Source of the DNA: Acetobacteraceae bacterium
GTDB lineage: Bacteria; Pseudomonadota; Alphaproteobacteria; Acetobacterales; Acetobacteraceae
Assembly (NCBI GenBank): GCA_003164455.1
Contig: PLTJ01000385.1
Coordinates: 1-35,174 of the forward strand
Length of the DNA: 35,174 nt
Direction of reading: 5' to 3'
The translations under genes were made by a program, and so were the position numbers. Below the pieces are notes generated by a model. The model was given only the letters and a program-made list of their open reading frames with translations, made no database searches and was not told the DNA's origin. This document shows positions 1 to 9,612 of the stretch, piece by piece. Within the stretch, counting starts at the first letter, position 1. Each line of letters begins with the position of its first letter.

Positions 1-75
1 GAGCAACCCGGCCGCCTCGGTCTCAACCCGTTCGACAACAAGCCCGCACGGTGCGAGCGACAGATCGCGGCCCAT
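1..75 (-). pseudogene. ISL3-family transposase N-terminus, running off the window edge
   Basis: Minus-strand ORF MGRDLSLAPCGLVVERVETEAAGLL resembles the N-terminal motif of ISL3 transposases (LLPxGLxVExVexea..). Only 25 codons visible. Confidence 0.35.
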
Positions 76-484
76 GATCGACATCCTTCATCAGAATGCC
101 GCCCATCCTCGGCTCGAATTGCACCAACATTGAGTCAGAGCCACTATTGCGCGCAATTTCACATGAATGGGACCGGGTCTGCGGACTTCCATCAGGGCCA
201 GCGGCCATGTGCGCCGCATCAGTAGGCCGGACACATGAGCGCTTCCCGACCATGCGCCAGAACGTCAACAACAGCCCTTGCCACGCGGGCGCCGTCCACA
301 CATGAGCGTGGGAAGAGTAGATTTTTTTGCTCCTGATGCGGCGAGAGGGGAAAATTTATATCAACCAGGTGTCGAAAACGATGAAAATGAGCCCGCAATT
401 TCCATACCAGCTGGGCTAAAATCCTTTATGCATTTGAAAGTTATGTAAAAGGATCTGATCGCTCGTAACTTTTTTCAGGAGGAG

Positions 485-727
485 ATGATGTCTGGCCAAA
501 CTGGACAGGTACGCTCAAAGGAAGAGAGGAGTCGCACGGCTTTGGCTTCAGCCGAAGTCGAATGGTCTCCCTACATATTCTGGAGCCATTTTATGGATAC
601 TGACCTTGATGCCGGTGATATTATCGGTCAGGCCGATTATTGCGCTACTACCCTAGACTTGGATTTTGTCAAGGCGATGCCGAACGGTGTTTATTGTGCC
701 GAAGACTGGGGAGCAGTCGCTGAGTAG
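485..727 (+). CDS. hypothetical small protein (80 aa)
   Basis: Strong Shine-Dalgarno-like AGGAGGAG just before ATGATG; overlaps/precedes the next ORF; no recognised family. Confidence 0.35.
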   Translation: MMSGQTGQVRSKEERSRTALASAEVEWSPYIFWSHFMDTDLDAGDIIGQADYCATTLDLDFVKAMPNGVYCAEDWGAVAE

Positions 728-749
728 AGTTGGAACTAGTAATGTCAGT

Positions 750-2078
750 ATGTTTCCTTGCCACAAACAGCTATCCGGGAGTGCTAAAGTGAAGACGTTT
801 TGGGCCGATTACATCCGCTTATTGCGCCGAAATGTCGTGCCGGCGCTGGGGTGCACGGAGCCGATCGCAGTTGCCCTCGCCAGCGCCCACTGCCGCACGA
901 TGCTGGGGCGGCTTCCAGAGCGCATTACCGCGTGGGTGAGCCCCAATATCTACAAGAACGGGATGGGCGTGGGTATCCCGGGGACCGGTATGGTTGGTCT
1001 GCGTGCCGCCGCGGCAATCGGCGCGGTGGCAGGGGATCCCGAAGCCGGCCTACAGGTGCTGCGGAACGTACGGCCGCAACACATTCCGGTTGCCAACGCT
1101 TTGTGCGGCTGCATCAGCGTGGCAGTCAAGGAAGTGGACGATCCGCTGTATGTCGAAGTGCTGGCGGAAGCGGCGGGCGATGCGGCACGGGTGGTGATCT
1201 GTCACGAGCACACGCACATCGTGCTGAAGGAGCACAACGGCATCGCGGTGTACACGGACACGTCGAACCCCGGCGATCCTGCTGTGGCGCCAATGCCGCC
1301 GATGACGCTGGAAGAGCTGGTGGACTTCGCAACCAATGTGCCGTTGGGCGAGATCGAGTTCATGCAGGAGGCGGTTGACCTCAACTGCGCCTTGTCCCAG
1401 GAGGGGCAGAATGGGAAATACGGCCTGCAGATCGGCACCACGCTCTACGCGCAGGTGCAGCAAGGCATACTGGCGGACGACCTGATGACGCTTGCCATGC
1501 GGCTGTCTTCCGCGGCGTCGGACGCACGAATGGATGGCGCCATGCTGCCGGCAATGTCGAATTGTGGCAGCGGCAACCAAGGGATTTCCGCCACCATGCC
1601 GGTGGTCGCCGCGGCCCGGTTGGTGCATGCCGGAAGGGAGCAGATCATCCGGGCAATCACGCTCAGCCATATCGTGGCGATCTACATAAAGTCCCACCAG
1701 GAATCGCTCTCCGCGCTGTGCGCGGCGAGCACCGCCGCGATGGGTTCCGGCGCCGCCATCACCTGGTTGCTGGGCGGCGATCAGAAGGCGATCGGGTACT
1801 GCGTGCAGAACATGATCGGTGACATCGCCGGCATCATCTGTGACGGCGCCAAGGCCAGTTGTTCGATGAAGGTGTCGACGGCCGCCTCTGCCGCGGTCAA
1901 GGCGGCGCTGCTGGCCAAGAGCGGGATCCGGGTGAGTTCGGAGCAGGGAATCGTGGCGGAAACGGTGGGGCAAAGCATTGAAAACCTCGGCAGCCTAAGC
2001 CGCGAAGGGATGGTGGAAACCGATCGTCAGATCGTCAGCATCATGCTGGCAAAGCAAGAGCCTCGCATTCAAGGGTGA
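750..2078 (+). CDS. UPF0597 / CdsB-YhaM(CyuA)-type L-cysteine desulfidase (serine dehydratase alpha-like)
   Basis: Motifs PALGCTEPIAVALA, GIPGTGMVGL, LNCALSQEGQNGKYGL, ASDARMDGAMLPAMSNCGSGNQGISATMPV, ICDGAKASCSMKVSTAASAA match the family. ORF open from 666; ATG at 750 or GTG at 789 are plausible starts. Confidence 0.9.
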   Translation: MFPCHKQLSGSAKVKTFWADYIRLLRRNVVPALGCTEPIAVALASAHCRTMLGRLPERITAWVSPNIYKNGMGVGIPGTGMVGLRAAAAIGAVAGDPEAGLQVLRNVRPQHIPVANALCGCISVAVKEVDDPLYVEVLAEAAGDAARVVICHEHTHIVLKEHNGIAVYTDTSNPGDPAVAPMPPMTLEELVDFATNVPLGEIEFMQEAVDLNCALSQEGQNGKYGLQIGTTLYAQVQQGILADDLMTLAMRLSSAASDARMDGAMLPAMSNCGSGNQGISATMPVVAAARLVHAGREQIIRAITLSHIVAIYIKSHQESLSALCAASTAAMGSGAAITWLLGGDQKAIGYCVQNMIGDIAGIICDGAKASCSMKVSTAASAAVKAALLAKSGIRVSSEQGIVAETVGQSIENLGSLSREGMVETDRQIVSIMLAKQEPRIQG

Positions 2079-2219
2079 CGGAAGGGTCCTTCGCGGATTG
2101 TAAGCGCCGGAGTGAAAATCCCTCATTGACGCGGCCGGATGGTATGGCTTTGCCGGAGTAAAATTCCGGCAGCAGGAATCTCTTTGCGTTGAATGCTAAG
2201 GGCTGGGGGATGAAGGGCA

Positions 2220-2575
2220 TGGAGCTGTATGCCAAGATCCGTTACGCGGTTCGGATTGAGGGGATCAGTGGGCGGGAGGCGGCGCGTCATTTTGGCATCG
2301 ACCCCCGGACGGTGGCGAAGTCGCTGTCATTCTAGCTGCCGCCGGGATACCGGCGCGTCCGAAGCTGGATGCGTCTTTGGCGAGGCGCTTGCGGTGATCG
2401 GCGGGGTGGCATGGAAGGTCCACTTTTTTGCGGTGGACCAGCTGCACAGCGACGCCGGGTTTGTGCAGGCCTATCCGGCGGAGACGATGGAGACGTTCTG
2501 CGCCGGGCATGTCGCGGCGTTCGACTTCATTGGCGGGGTGCTGGCGTCGATCCTGTATGACAATCTATGGACGCC
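2220..2575 (+). pseudogene. IS21-family IstA transposase remnant (frameshifted, truncated)
   Basis: MELYAKIRYAVRIEGISGREAARHFGIDPRTVAKSL in one frame, then GEALAVIGGVAWKVHFFAVDQLHSDAGFVQAYPAETMETFCAGHVAAFDFIGGVLASILYDN in another: IstA N-terminal HTH and DDE-core segments with an internal deletion. Confidence 0.75.
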
Positions 2576-2594
2576 TCCCGCCGCAAGGTGATTC

Positions 2595-3042
2595 CAGGTT
2601 TTCGAGCGCGCGGTGCTGGCCCATGAGGTGGTTTTCGCCGCCAGGGAAGACAGTCGCCGGGTCCGCACGACGATCTGCTCGCCATCACGAGCCGCCACGA
2701 CGACGGCGGTCGCCCGGTTGTAGTGCTCCAGCGAGATCTGCGGGCTGTGGCCGAGCACCACGGGCACGTCCAGCGCCGCCCCTGGGGGGAGGTCAGGACG
2801 GCGGTGGTCAGGCAGTGCCGGAAGGCGTGCGTCCCCATCTCGTGTCCCAGGAGCTGGCGGGTGCGCGCCCGCACCGCCCTATCCACAGCTCGCGCACAAA
2901 GCGACTCGCCACGCACGTTGACCCAGACGCTGGCGTGCCCGGCCATGCCCAGCAACTCGCGGCGCTCGACACCAAGGTAGCGGTCCAGGATCGGGGTGAC
3001 CTGGTTCGGAAACTCACCCTCCAGAAGGTTGCCCTCCTTCAT
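2595..3042 (-). pseudogene. tyrosine recombinase/phage integrase C-terminal fragment, frameshifted
   Basis: LLGHEMGTHAFRHCLTTAVLTSPQG (HxxR box) in one frame continues as VVLGHSPQISLEHYNRATAV (LGH...Y box) in the adjacent frame, the break lying at a G6 run (~2784-2789). Confidence 0.7.
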
Positions 3043-3413
3043 ATCCGGGCGGTCGTCGCGTAGCCGACGGCCCAGGAACGGAGCCGGTCCACGTTCAGCA
3101 ACGCCTCCGCGAGCACCCCTGCCGCCTCACGACGGGGATCCGTCGGCTCTGCCATCGTCCTTGCATCATCGTGGGAAGACACGCCGGACATTGCCGCGAC
3201 AGCCTCGCCACATCCTCGTTCGATCTCACCAAGCGCGGTCGCCTGCGCGTCGAGCGCCGGAAGCGACGGAGAAAGCGCCTGAGCAATGCTGGCCTGCGCG
3301 ACTTCCATGGCGGCGAAGGCGGCGTCCGCCAGAAGCTTCTTGTCCGGCGATACGGCGATCTTCGCCGCAGTGATTGCGGCACAGAGATCTGTGTTCCTGA
3401 CCCACATAATCAT
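3039..3413 (-). CDS. hypothetical protein, possibly the N-terminal part of the recombinase locus
   Basis: 124-aa ORF whose stop overlaps the next minus-strand ATG (ATGA); no recognised domain. Confidence 0.25.
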   Translation of the reverse strand: MIMWVRNTDLCAAITAAKIAVSPDKKLLADAAFAAMEVAQASIAQALSPSLPALDAQATALGEIERGCGEAVAAMSGVSSHDDARTMAEPTDPRREAAGVLAEALLNVDRLRSWAVGYATTARI

Positions 3414-3419
3414 GTGGGT
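3400..3419. repeat. perfect inverted repeat ACCCACAT-AATC-ATGTGGGT
   Basis: Read directly; another short palindrome CACAGAGATCTGTG lies at 3380-3393. Confidence 0.6.
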
Positions 3420-3622
3420 TCCCCGCGGGATCGGGAGACCAGACGGGGGGGCCCGGGACGACGGCCGGGTAGCTTCGACCGCGGCATTCGGGTTCTGCTG
3501 TGGTTCTCTCGGCCGTGCGTGCTCGCCGTGTCGCGCTGTGCCGACTCGAGATCGGCTTCGACCTCATTCTGAAGCGTAGCGGCGTTGTTCGCGGGCGAGC
3601 AGTCTGATGGCGGCCCGCATCG

Positions 3623-3945
3623 TTGGACAGCCGCGGCGCGGCGGCGATGGATGAAGCCTCACGCAGCGGCTGGTGCCGCGAGCAAGGGCTGTATCCGACG
3701 CAGCTGGAGGCATGGAAGCAGGCCGCGATCGTCGGGTTTGGCGAGCCGCGGGCTGGCGGAGCGGCAGACGCCAGGCAGGAACCGCCGCCGGATCAAGGAA
3801 TTGGAGCGGGAGCTGCATCGCAAGGACAAGGCATTGGCCGAAACGGCCGCCTTGCTTGTGCTGTCAAAGAAACTCTTAGCGGTCTTCCACATAGGTGAGG
3901 ACGTATGACCCGCCTGGAAGACCGCCAGACCCTGGCGGCAAGGCG
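3623..3945 (+). pseudogene. IS3-family transposase OrfA remnant with start of OrfB
   Basis: SGWCREQGLYPTQLEAWKQAAIVGFGEPRA in one frame, then RRRIKELERELHRKDKALAETAALLVLSKKLLAVF in another (OrfA helix/leucine-zipper pattern), then MTRLEDRQTLAAR resembling an OrfB N-terminus before a stop. Confidence 0.7.
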
Positions 3946-3999
3946 TGGCTGACTCAAGGGGGGGAACTCGATCGATGGCCGACCACCGCGATTGGCTCA

Positions 4000-4331
4000 A
4001 TGCCTCGGCGCTGCCGGCCGGCGATGGCGCACCGAAGGACGCAACCTGGGCATCCGGCGTGGCGAGCGCGGAAGCGCCGGACGTAGTAACCGACGCAATT
4101 CGCAACGCGCCGGTCAACAAATCGTGTTCATCAACGGCAACGTTGCCGATGCTCAGCTCCTGGCGGCTGGGTTCAGGCTGGCACGCCGTCGAAAGCGATG
4201 GATCGGACACGCGTTGGCGTTGGACTACCGGAGATGCCGAGCTTTTGCTTGAGGGCAGCAGCAGCCTCGACGTCGTCATGACCGCACGCTATTGGATCGA
4301 CAGCGGGGACCGACGCCAGCGCGTCGCTTGA
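4000..4331 (+). pseudogene. remnant of a DUF4347/Hint-domain-associated protein
   Basis: QIVFINGNVADAQLLAAG in one frame and GSGWHAVESDGSDTRWRWTTGDAELLL...RYWIDS in another resemble pieces of larger secreted proteins; multiple frame changes. Confidence 0.35.
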
Positions 4332-4339
4332 CGCCGCGG

Positions 4340-4460
4340 CTAAGCAGGCCGCATCGGATCGCCTGCTGGGACACAGCCGGACGGGCCGCCGCCGACCACC
4401 AGCACATCGCAGTCGCGGAACACCCGCACGTCGCGCGCCGGTTCGATGATCGTGCCCAGG
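4340..4460 (-). pseudogene. FAD-dependent oxidoreductase N-terminal remnant
   Basis: Minus-strand reading ARDVRVFRDCDVLVVGGGPSGCVPAGDPMRPA* contains a Rossmann GGGPSG motif followed quickly by a stop. Confidence 0.55.
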
Positions 4461-4694
4461 TCAGCGCGCGGTCGGCGCGGCGACCGTCGGTACATCGGGC
4501 ACCAGGGCGGACCTGCCGGCCGTTCCCACCCCGATCGCTCGCAGCTGCCCGCTGCCGCGATACGGAACGTGGGTGAGCTTCACTTGCGCCATCGCCGCGA
4601 ACAGTGCGCCGCTGAGATGGGAGATGGAGCCGATACCGGCCGAACCGTAACGGACCTGGCCGGGCTTCGCGCGAAGCCCCACCTTCCTTCGATT
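4461..4694 (-). pseudogene. TctC/Bug-family tripartite tricarboxylate transporter substrate-binding protein remnant
   Basis: KPGQVRYGSAGIGSISHLSGALFAAMAQVKLTHVPYRGSG...LRAIGVGTAGRSALVPDVPTVA matches Bug motifs; internal deletion between VPYRGSG and LRAIGV. Confidence 0.7.
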
Positions 4695-6166
4695 CACTCG
4701 ATGCCCCCGCCAATTGCCGGAGGCTTCCCCGATCGCGGCTGCACCAGCCATGATTGCGGGAGGACAATGCGCAGCAGACCGGCGGCACTCGACAGGCTTT
4801 GGATCGACCGGCGTGCTTCCAGCATCAGATCGCGTACCAGCAGCTTGTCGGTGGTTCCCGCGGCTTCCTGCACGAATGAGAGACGATGCAGGGAATACAG
4901 GCCGACCACACACGCAAGGCCGAAGAAGAATGTCCAGGAATGAAAATTGAGCACCTGAACGGTGACCGTACCGACGCCGCCCGTCCAGGTGAAGGCGAGC
5001 GTGAGCTCTCGTGCGGCAAAGAAGTCGGCACAAAGGCCGCCGATGATTGGCGCAATGGCGCCGCAGGTCGCACTCACCACGCTGCTGGCCGCAAGGAAGG
5101 CGGTCGCTTGCCCGGCCGGCGACAGCTTCATGACAATGTTGCCCGAAGCCAGGGCCACGCCGGCCGTGGCGATGCCCATCAGCACATGGATGACCACCAG
5201 CAGGTAGAGCGTCGCCGAGCCGAGCCAGGCGAGGCCGGTAAAGGTCCAGCCCAACGTACAGACAAGGAACAGCGGCGCCGAGATTTGCAGCACGCCCTTG
5301 TTGCTGAACCGGTCGATCAGATTGCCCCACAGCCCAAGCGCGGCGATATTGCTGAGCTGGCTCGCCATCGTCAGTGCGATGATCGTTGTCATCGCGTAGC
5401 CGAGCGTCTTAAGCATATAGACGGCAAAGAATGGGGCCGCGAGATTGGCGGCAAAGTTCCACGACGACAGGAACACCATCAACCGGCGGAAATTCCGATC
5501 GCGGAATGGCGTGATCAGTAATGTGAATACTTGGGTGCGCTGCGTGACCGGCGGCATCGGCTGCTCCGGCGTGATCGACAGCAGCCAGACCCCGCAAAAA
5601 CCGAACGCCGCGCTGGCCACGAACAAGGCGGAGTAGGCGATTGCCGGATCCCCCGGCACGTGCCGCTTCCAGCCATCGATCAGCAGACCGCCGAGCAGCG
5701 CGACGGCGGTCGCGAGCGCGGTCGTCGCCGTGGAACGGCGGCCGAAGAAGCGACCGAAGTCGGTTTCGGGAACCAAGTCGCGCATCCAGGAATTCCACGC
5801 GCAACCGGCAATGGCGGCCAGTGCCTGATACAACGCCACCGCCCCAACCAGCACGGCGATCGCGACGTTCGCGCCAAGGAATGGCGCCGCGGCGGCGGCA
5901 AGCAGGAACGACCGGCCGATCGCCGCTGCCCAGGCGCAAATGGCGCGTCTTGCGCGGATGCGCTCGACCAGGACCACCGCCGGCAACTGCAGAAACTGAA
6001 CGGAAAAGGGAACCGCCGCCAGCAGGCCGATGGCGAGATTGCTGGCGCCGAGCTGCACCATAAAGCCGGCCAGGAACACGCCGGTCGTCAGCGTGCCCAT
6101 GGCTTCGCTGGCGAGCGCGTCGTACAGCACCAGCCGAAATGTTCTCTCGAGGTTGCTAGCCGCCAT
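4694..6166 (-). CDS. MFS transporter
   Basis: 490-aa multi-TM ORF with MFS-like organisation (GLLAAVPFSVQFLQLPAVVLVERIRARR; LIDRFSNKGVLQISAPLF). Confidence 0.8.
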   Translation of the reverse strand: MAASNLERTFRLVLYDALASEAMGTLTTGVFLAGFMVQLGASNLAIGLLAAVPFSVQFLQLPAVVLVERIRARRAICAWAAAIGRSFLLAAAAAPFLGANVAIAVLVGAVALYQALAAIAGCAWNSWMRDLVPETDFGRFFGRRSTATTALATAVALLGGLLIDGWKRHVPGDPAIAYSALFVASAAFGFCGVWLLSITPEQPMPPVTQRTQVFTLLITPFRDRNFRRLMVFLSSWNFAANLAAPFFAVYMLKTLGYAMTTIIALTMASQLSNIAALGLWGNLIDRFSNKGVLQISAPLFLVCTLGWTFTGLAWLGSATLYLLVVIHVLMGIATAGVALASGNIVMKLSPAGQATAFLAASSVVSATCGAIAPIIGGLCADFFAARELTLAFTWTGGVGTVTVQVLNFHSWTFFFGLACVVGLYSLHRLSFVQEAAGTTDKLLVRDLMLEARRSIQSLSSAAGLLRIVLPQSWLVQPRSGKPPAIGGGIE

Positions 6167-6479
6167 CGCTGCGCCAGACCATGTTCACGCCTCAGCCGCG
6201 GTCTCCATGCTCCCCGGGCGCTTGCACGGCAAGCCGGCCATGGCAAGCCGGGCTGACCGAGGCGTATGCAATCGAGCATCGACAGCGAGCCTCTGGCCAC
6301 CATCGGCAGGCACCTTGCCGGCCCCACCAGGGACAACCAGTACTCCCGCCTTCGCAACGGCTTCGCCAACCTCCAGCGCCTGGCGCGCTGCGACAAGCCG
6401 CCCTGGGTCAATCCGGAGCCTCGATAGTCCCGGTCACTGGCATCGCCAGCCAGACCATTGGCGAGTTGCGCACGGCGCA

Positions 6480-7104
6480 GGTGTTCGGCGCCAGTTCCGG
6501 CATCGGCGGAAATCCTGACGGCGCTGGCGTCAAAGTCGCCGATCCACTTCACCCCTGGCGTGCCATGGCAATAGTACACCGGCAGAAGCCACTCGCCGTT
6601 GTCCAGCACCGCGATCGGATGGCGGATGAAAATGCCGGAAGTTCCGTGTGCGTCGAACATGGTCTCAATGGGGCCCCAGCTATGCCCGGCGTCGTCCGAG
6701 ATCCGGCGCCGCACGATGGCGGTGTCCTGATTGCCGGAGATCTGCGCCGTCCACAGCAGCCACAGCCGCCCGTCGGGAGCGGGGAACAACACGGGGTTCT
6801 GTTCCGATCGCGCCGGATCGTCCGACAGCTTCACCGGCTGCGACCATTGGCTCGTGCCGGCCGCGAGGCGAGAGACATAAATCGACACGTCCGGGGTACC
6901 CTCTTGCGTGCCACCGAACCACACGCAGGCCAGGTCGCCGTTCGGCAGCGGCATGATGTTGGCAGCATGGTTCTGCACACAGACGGTGGGGAGATAGGCT
7001 TCGGCCCGGGCCATGTCGTCAGCGGCGGCCGCAATCCGGCCGGAACTGTCCAAAACTGGGGTCTCTGCGGCGACGGCGGCCTTGTTTGCCAGCCGAACAG
7101 CCAT
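6480..7104 (-). pseudogene. sialidase (BNR-repeat/exo-alpha-sialidase family) with disrupted C-terminus
   Basis: MAVRLANK...LPTVCVQNHAANIMPLPNGDLACVWFGGTQEGTPDVSIYVSRL...SDDAGHSWGPIETMF...FIRHPIAVLDNGEWLLPVYYC; recognisable similarity is lost after ~6480 although the frame stays open. Confidence 0.65.
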
Positions 7105-8290
7105 TCCAGCCCGATCACGAGAATCGGGGTCGCGGAGGCGATATACATGTTGTTCACGCCGTACGGGTCGCCGAGGGCATACCAGATCGTCGTCGCAACA
7201 GCGGCCGCCAGCAGGCCGACCGTGGCGCCGCGGTTGCTGCGGAACATCGGCAGATAGAACCCAATCAGCGCAACGATCGAGATCGACAGGCGCAGCGCCC
7301 GGGTGAAGAACGACAACTTCAGGATTGCCGGCACGAAGAACACGAACACCAGAGGCGCCACGCCGATGGCGAGCGAGAGGAGGCGGGTCGTCTTGAATTC
7401 CTGCTCTGGGGTGGGGTGGAAGTAGGGCACGTAGAAGTCGCGGACGATGAGCGAGGCAATCGCCAGCGCGACCGTGCTCACGCTGACGAACACCGAGGCG
7501 ATCAGCGCCGTCGTCACCACGCCGGCCAGGAACGGGTTCATGCCCTGCAGGAACACCGGTAATGCATACAGGCTGTTCATCGTCGGGTGCAGGACCCTGG
7601 CGGCGACACCGATCAGGCCGAGGGCGATGCCGAGCGGCAGGCACAGCGCCGCGGCATAGAAAGTCGAACGCCGCGCCTTGTTGGCGCTGCTGCTGCCGGA
7701 GATGGCCTGCACGATGAACTGGGTGGAGAAGATGGCGCCCATGGTGCCGGCCGTCCATGCGATGATCGTCGCGACACCGATCTTGCCGTCCCAGGTGAAG
7801 TAGCTGGGCGGCAGGCTTTCCACCATCGGTCGGATCCCCCCGGTCGCGGTCAGCGCCACGCCCAGGATGAGGCCGAGGCCCGTCACCATCATGGCGGTGT
7901 GCAGGAGCGTGACATTGGCCACCCCCTTCAGTCCGCCGAACACGTAGTAGAACGTGCTGACGACTGCGATGATGCAGATGGCCACGGGAAGGTTGATCTT
8001 CATGACCGTGGAGATCGCCGCGGCGCCGCTGATGTAGTTGCCGACATTCACCAGCAGCAGCGCATAGATCATGATGATCGATACGGTCAGCATCGTCGAC
8101 TTGCCGTATTTCTGCGCGATCGCTGCGGAGACCGTGTACTCACCGGAGCCGTACAGCTTGCGCACGAAGAACAGCCCGAACAGCAGGAAGCCGATTGACG
8201 CGCCGAACACGGCCCAGGCCGCTGCAAATCCGGAGTTGAACGCTTCCTGCGCGGTACCGACCGTGGACTTTGCGCCCACGAATGTGAATA
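7080..8290 (-). pseudogene. sodium:solute symporter (SSS family), N-terminally truncated
   Basis: FTFVGAKSTVGTAQEAFNSGFAAAWAVFGASIGFLLFGLFFVRKLYGSGEYTVSAAIAQKYG... multi-TM SSS-like; the usual N-terminal segment is missing and IS21-like sequence abuts. C-terminus overlaps the sialidase frame. Confidence 0.65.
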
Positions 8291-8399
8291 CGCACCGAAC
8301 CAGGACCCCACCCCAAAGCGGCAGCACAAAGCTGAATTTGCAGCCGGATTCGGCAAACAGGTGGGGTCCCGTCGGCATGCCGGATCACACTCGAGTGCG

Positions 8400-8640
8400 C
8401 GCCGAACTTCCAACCGGGCAATGGACGGCAGCCCTTCCGGCAGCAAAACGGAGGCCGGCACCAGACGGTCGCGCAGAGCTCCGGTCATCTTCGCGTGGCC
8501 GGACACGCCGGGCCATTCGCCGGATTCCAGGTTCGTCGTCATGATCACCGAGGTCTGCTGGTAGAGGCGGCTGACCAGGCGGAACACGCGCGCTCCGCCG
8601 GTTTGGGCAAGACGCGACCCTTCGCCACAACGGACGACAG
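8400..8640 (-). pseudogene. IS21-family IstB ATP-binding protein C-terminal remnant
   Basis: RLVSRLYQQTSVIMTTNLESGEWPGVSGHAKMTGALRDRLV corresponds to the IstB motif (..R.YERxSxIxTTNLxFxEWPxVFGDxKMTTALLDRL). Confidence 0.75.
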
Positions 8641-8791
8641 GGTGGGTGGACATGACACGCCTGGTGAAGGGCGACCCCCGTGTCAGAAGTCGCGCCATGA
8701 ATTTTTCTCGTGAAATTGATAAATAATAATATTTTGTATAACATGCCCGTTTGTGCTCAGCTTACTCTCGAAACTTCGGTGGGAGGACAAA

Positions 8792-9595
8792 GTGAAGGTA
8801 TCATTGGTTCAGATAAATTCGCAGGGCAACAAGACCGCGAATATATCTGGGGCTGTCCGGCTGATAGAGGATGTGGTTGGCAAAGAGCACCCCGATCTTG
8901 TCGTCCTTCCTGAATATTTTGCTTTCCTTGAGGGGGGAGCAGAGGAAATGCACAGGAGCGGTGAAGTGTTTCCCAATGGGGAAGCTTATACGGCGCTCTC
9001 AGGATTGGCCAAGAAGCTCGGCGTGACAATTCACTCAGGCAGCATGGTCGAACAGGACGGTGACCGCTTTTACAACACGACCGTGGTGTTCGGTCCCGCT
9101 GGCAAGGAAATTGCGCGTTATCGCAAGATCCATCTGTTCGACGTGGAAATCCCCGGCTCGGTCTATTACCGGGAATCCGATAATGTTGCCCGCGGCAAGG
9201 ATATCGTCACCTACAAGGTTGGCGACGTCACCGTCGGAGCGTCTATCTGCTATGATCTCCGGTTCCCCGAATTGTTTCGGGCGCTGAGGGACAAGGGTGC
9301 CCAAGTCATCGTGCTTCCTGCCGCCTTCACTCTGATGACCGGCAAGGATCACTGGGAAGTTCTGGCCAGGGCGAGGGCCATCGAAACCCAGACCTATTTC
9401 CTTGCGATCGGCCAGACCCAGTCTCATGACGCCGGCAAAAACTGGTGCTGGGGGCATTCGATGGTGATCGATCCATGGGGGCTTATCATGGCTCAATGCT
9501 CCGATGGGGTCGGCACCACCAGCGCGCGGCTGGATATGAAATACCTCGACCATGTGCGCGCCAATGTTCCAGTCGCCAATCATCACGTGCTTTGA
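8792..9595 (+). CDS. carbon-nitrogen hydrolase (nitrilase superfamily, Nit/omega-amidase-like)
   Basis: GTG start after GGGAGGA; catalytic motifs LVVLPEYF, YRKIHLFDVEIP, GASICYDLRFPELFR (Glu-Lys-Cys triad). Confidence 0.92.
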   Translation: MKVSLVQINSQGNKTANISGAVRLIEDVVGKEHPDLVVLPEYFAFLEGGAEEMHRSGEVFPNGEAYTALSGLAKKLGVTIHSGSMVEQDGDRFYNTTVVFGPAGKEIARYRKIHLFDVEIPGSVYYRESDNVARGKDIVTYKVGDVTVGASICYDLRFPELFRALRDKGAQVIVLPAAFTLMTGKDHWEVLARARAIETQTYFLAIGQTQSHDAGKNWCWGHSMVIDPWGLIMAQCSDGVGTTSARLDMKYLDHVRANVPVANHHVL

Positions 9596-9612
9596 GTGTA
9601 GAGGGTAGAGTG

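Noticed and set aside
1050-1973. 307-aa minus-strand ORF opposite the UPF0597 gene
   Set aside because: Arg/His-rich antisense translation without family resemblance; plus-strand family motifs are unambiguous.
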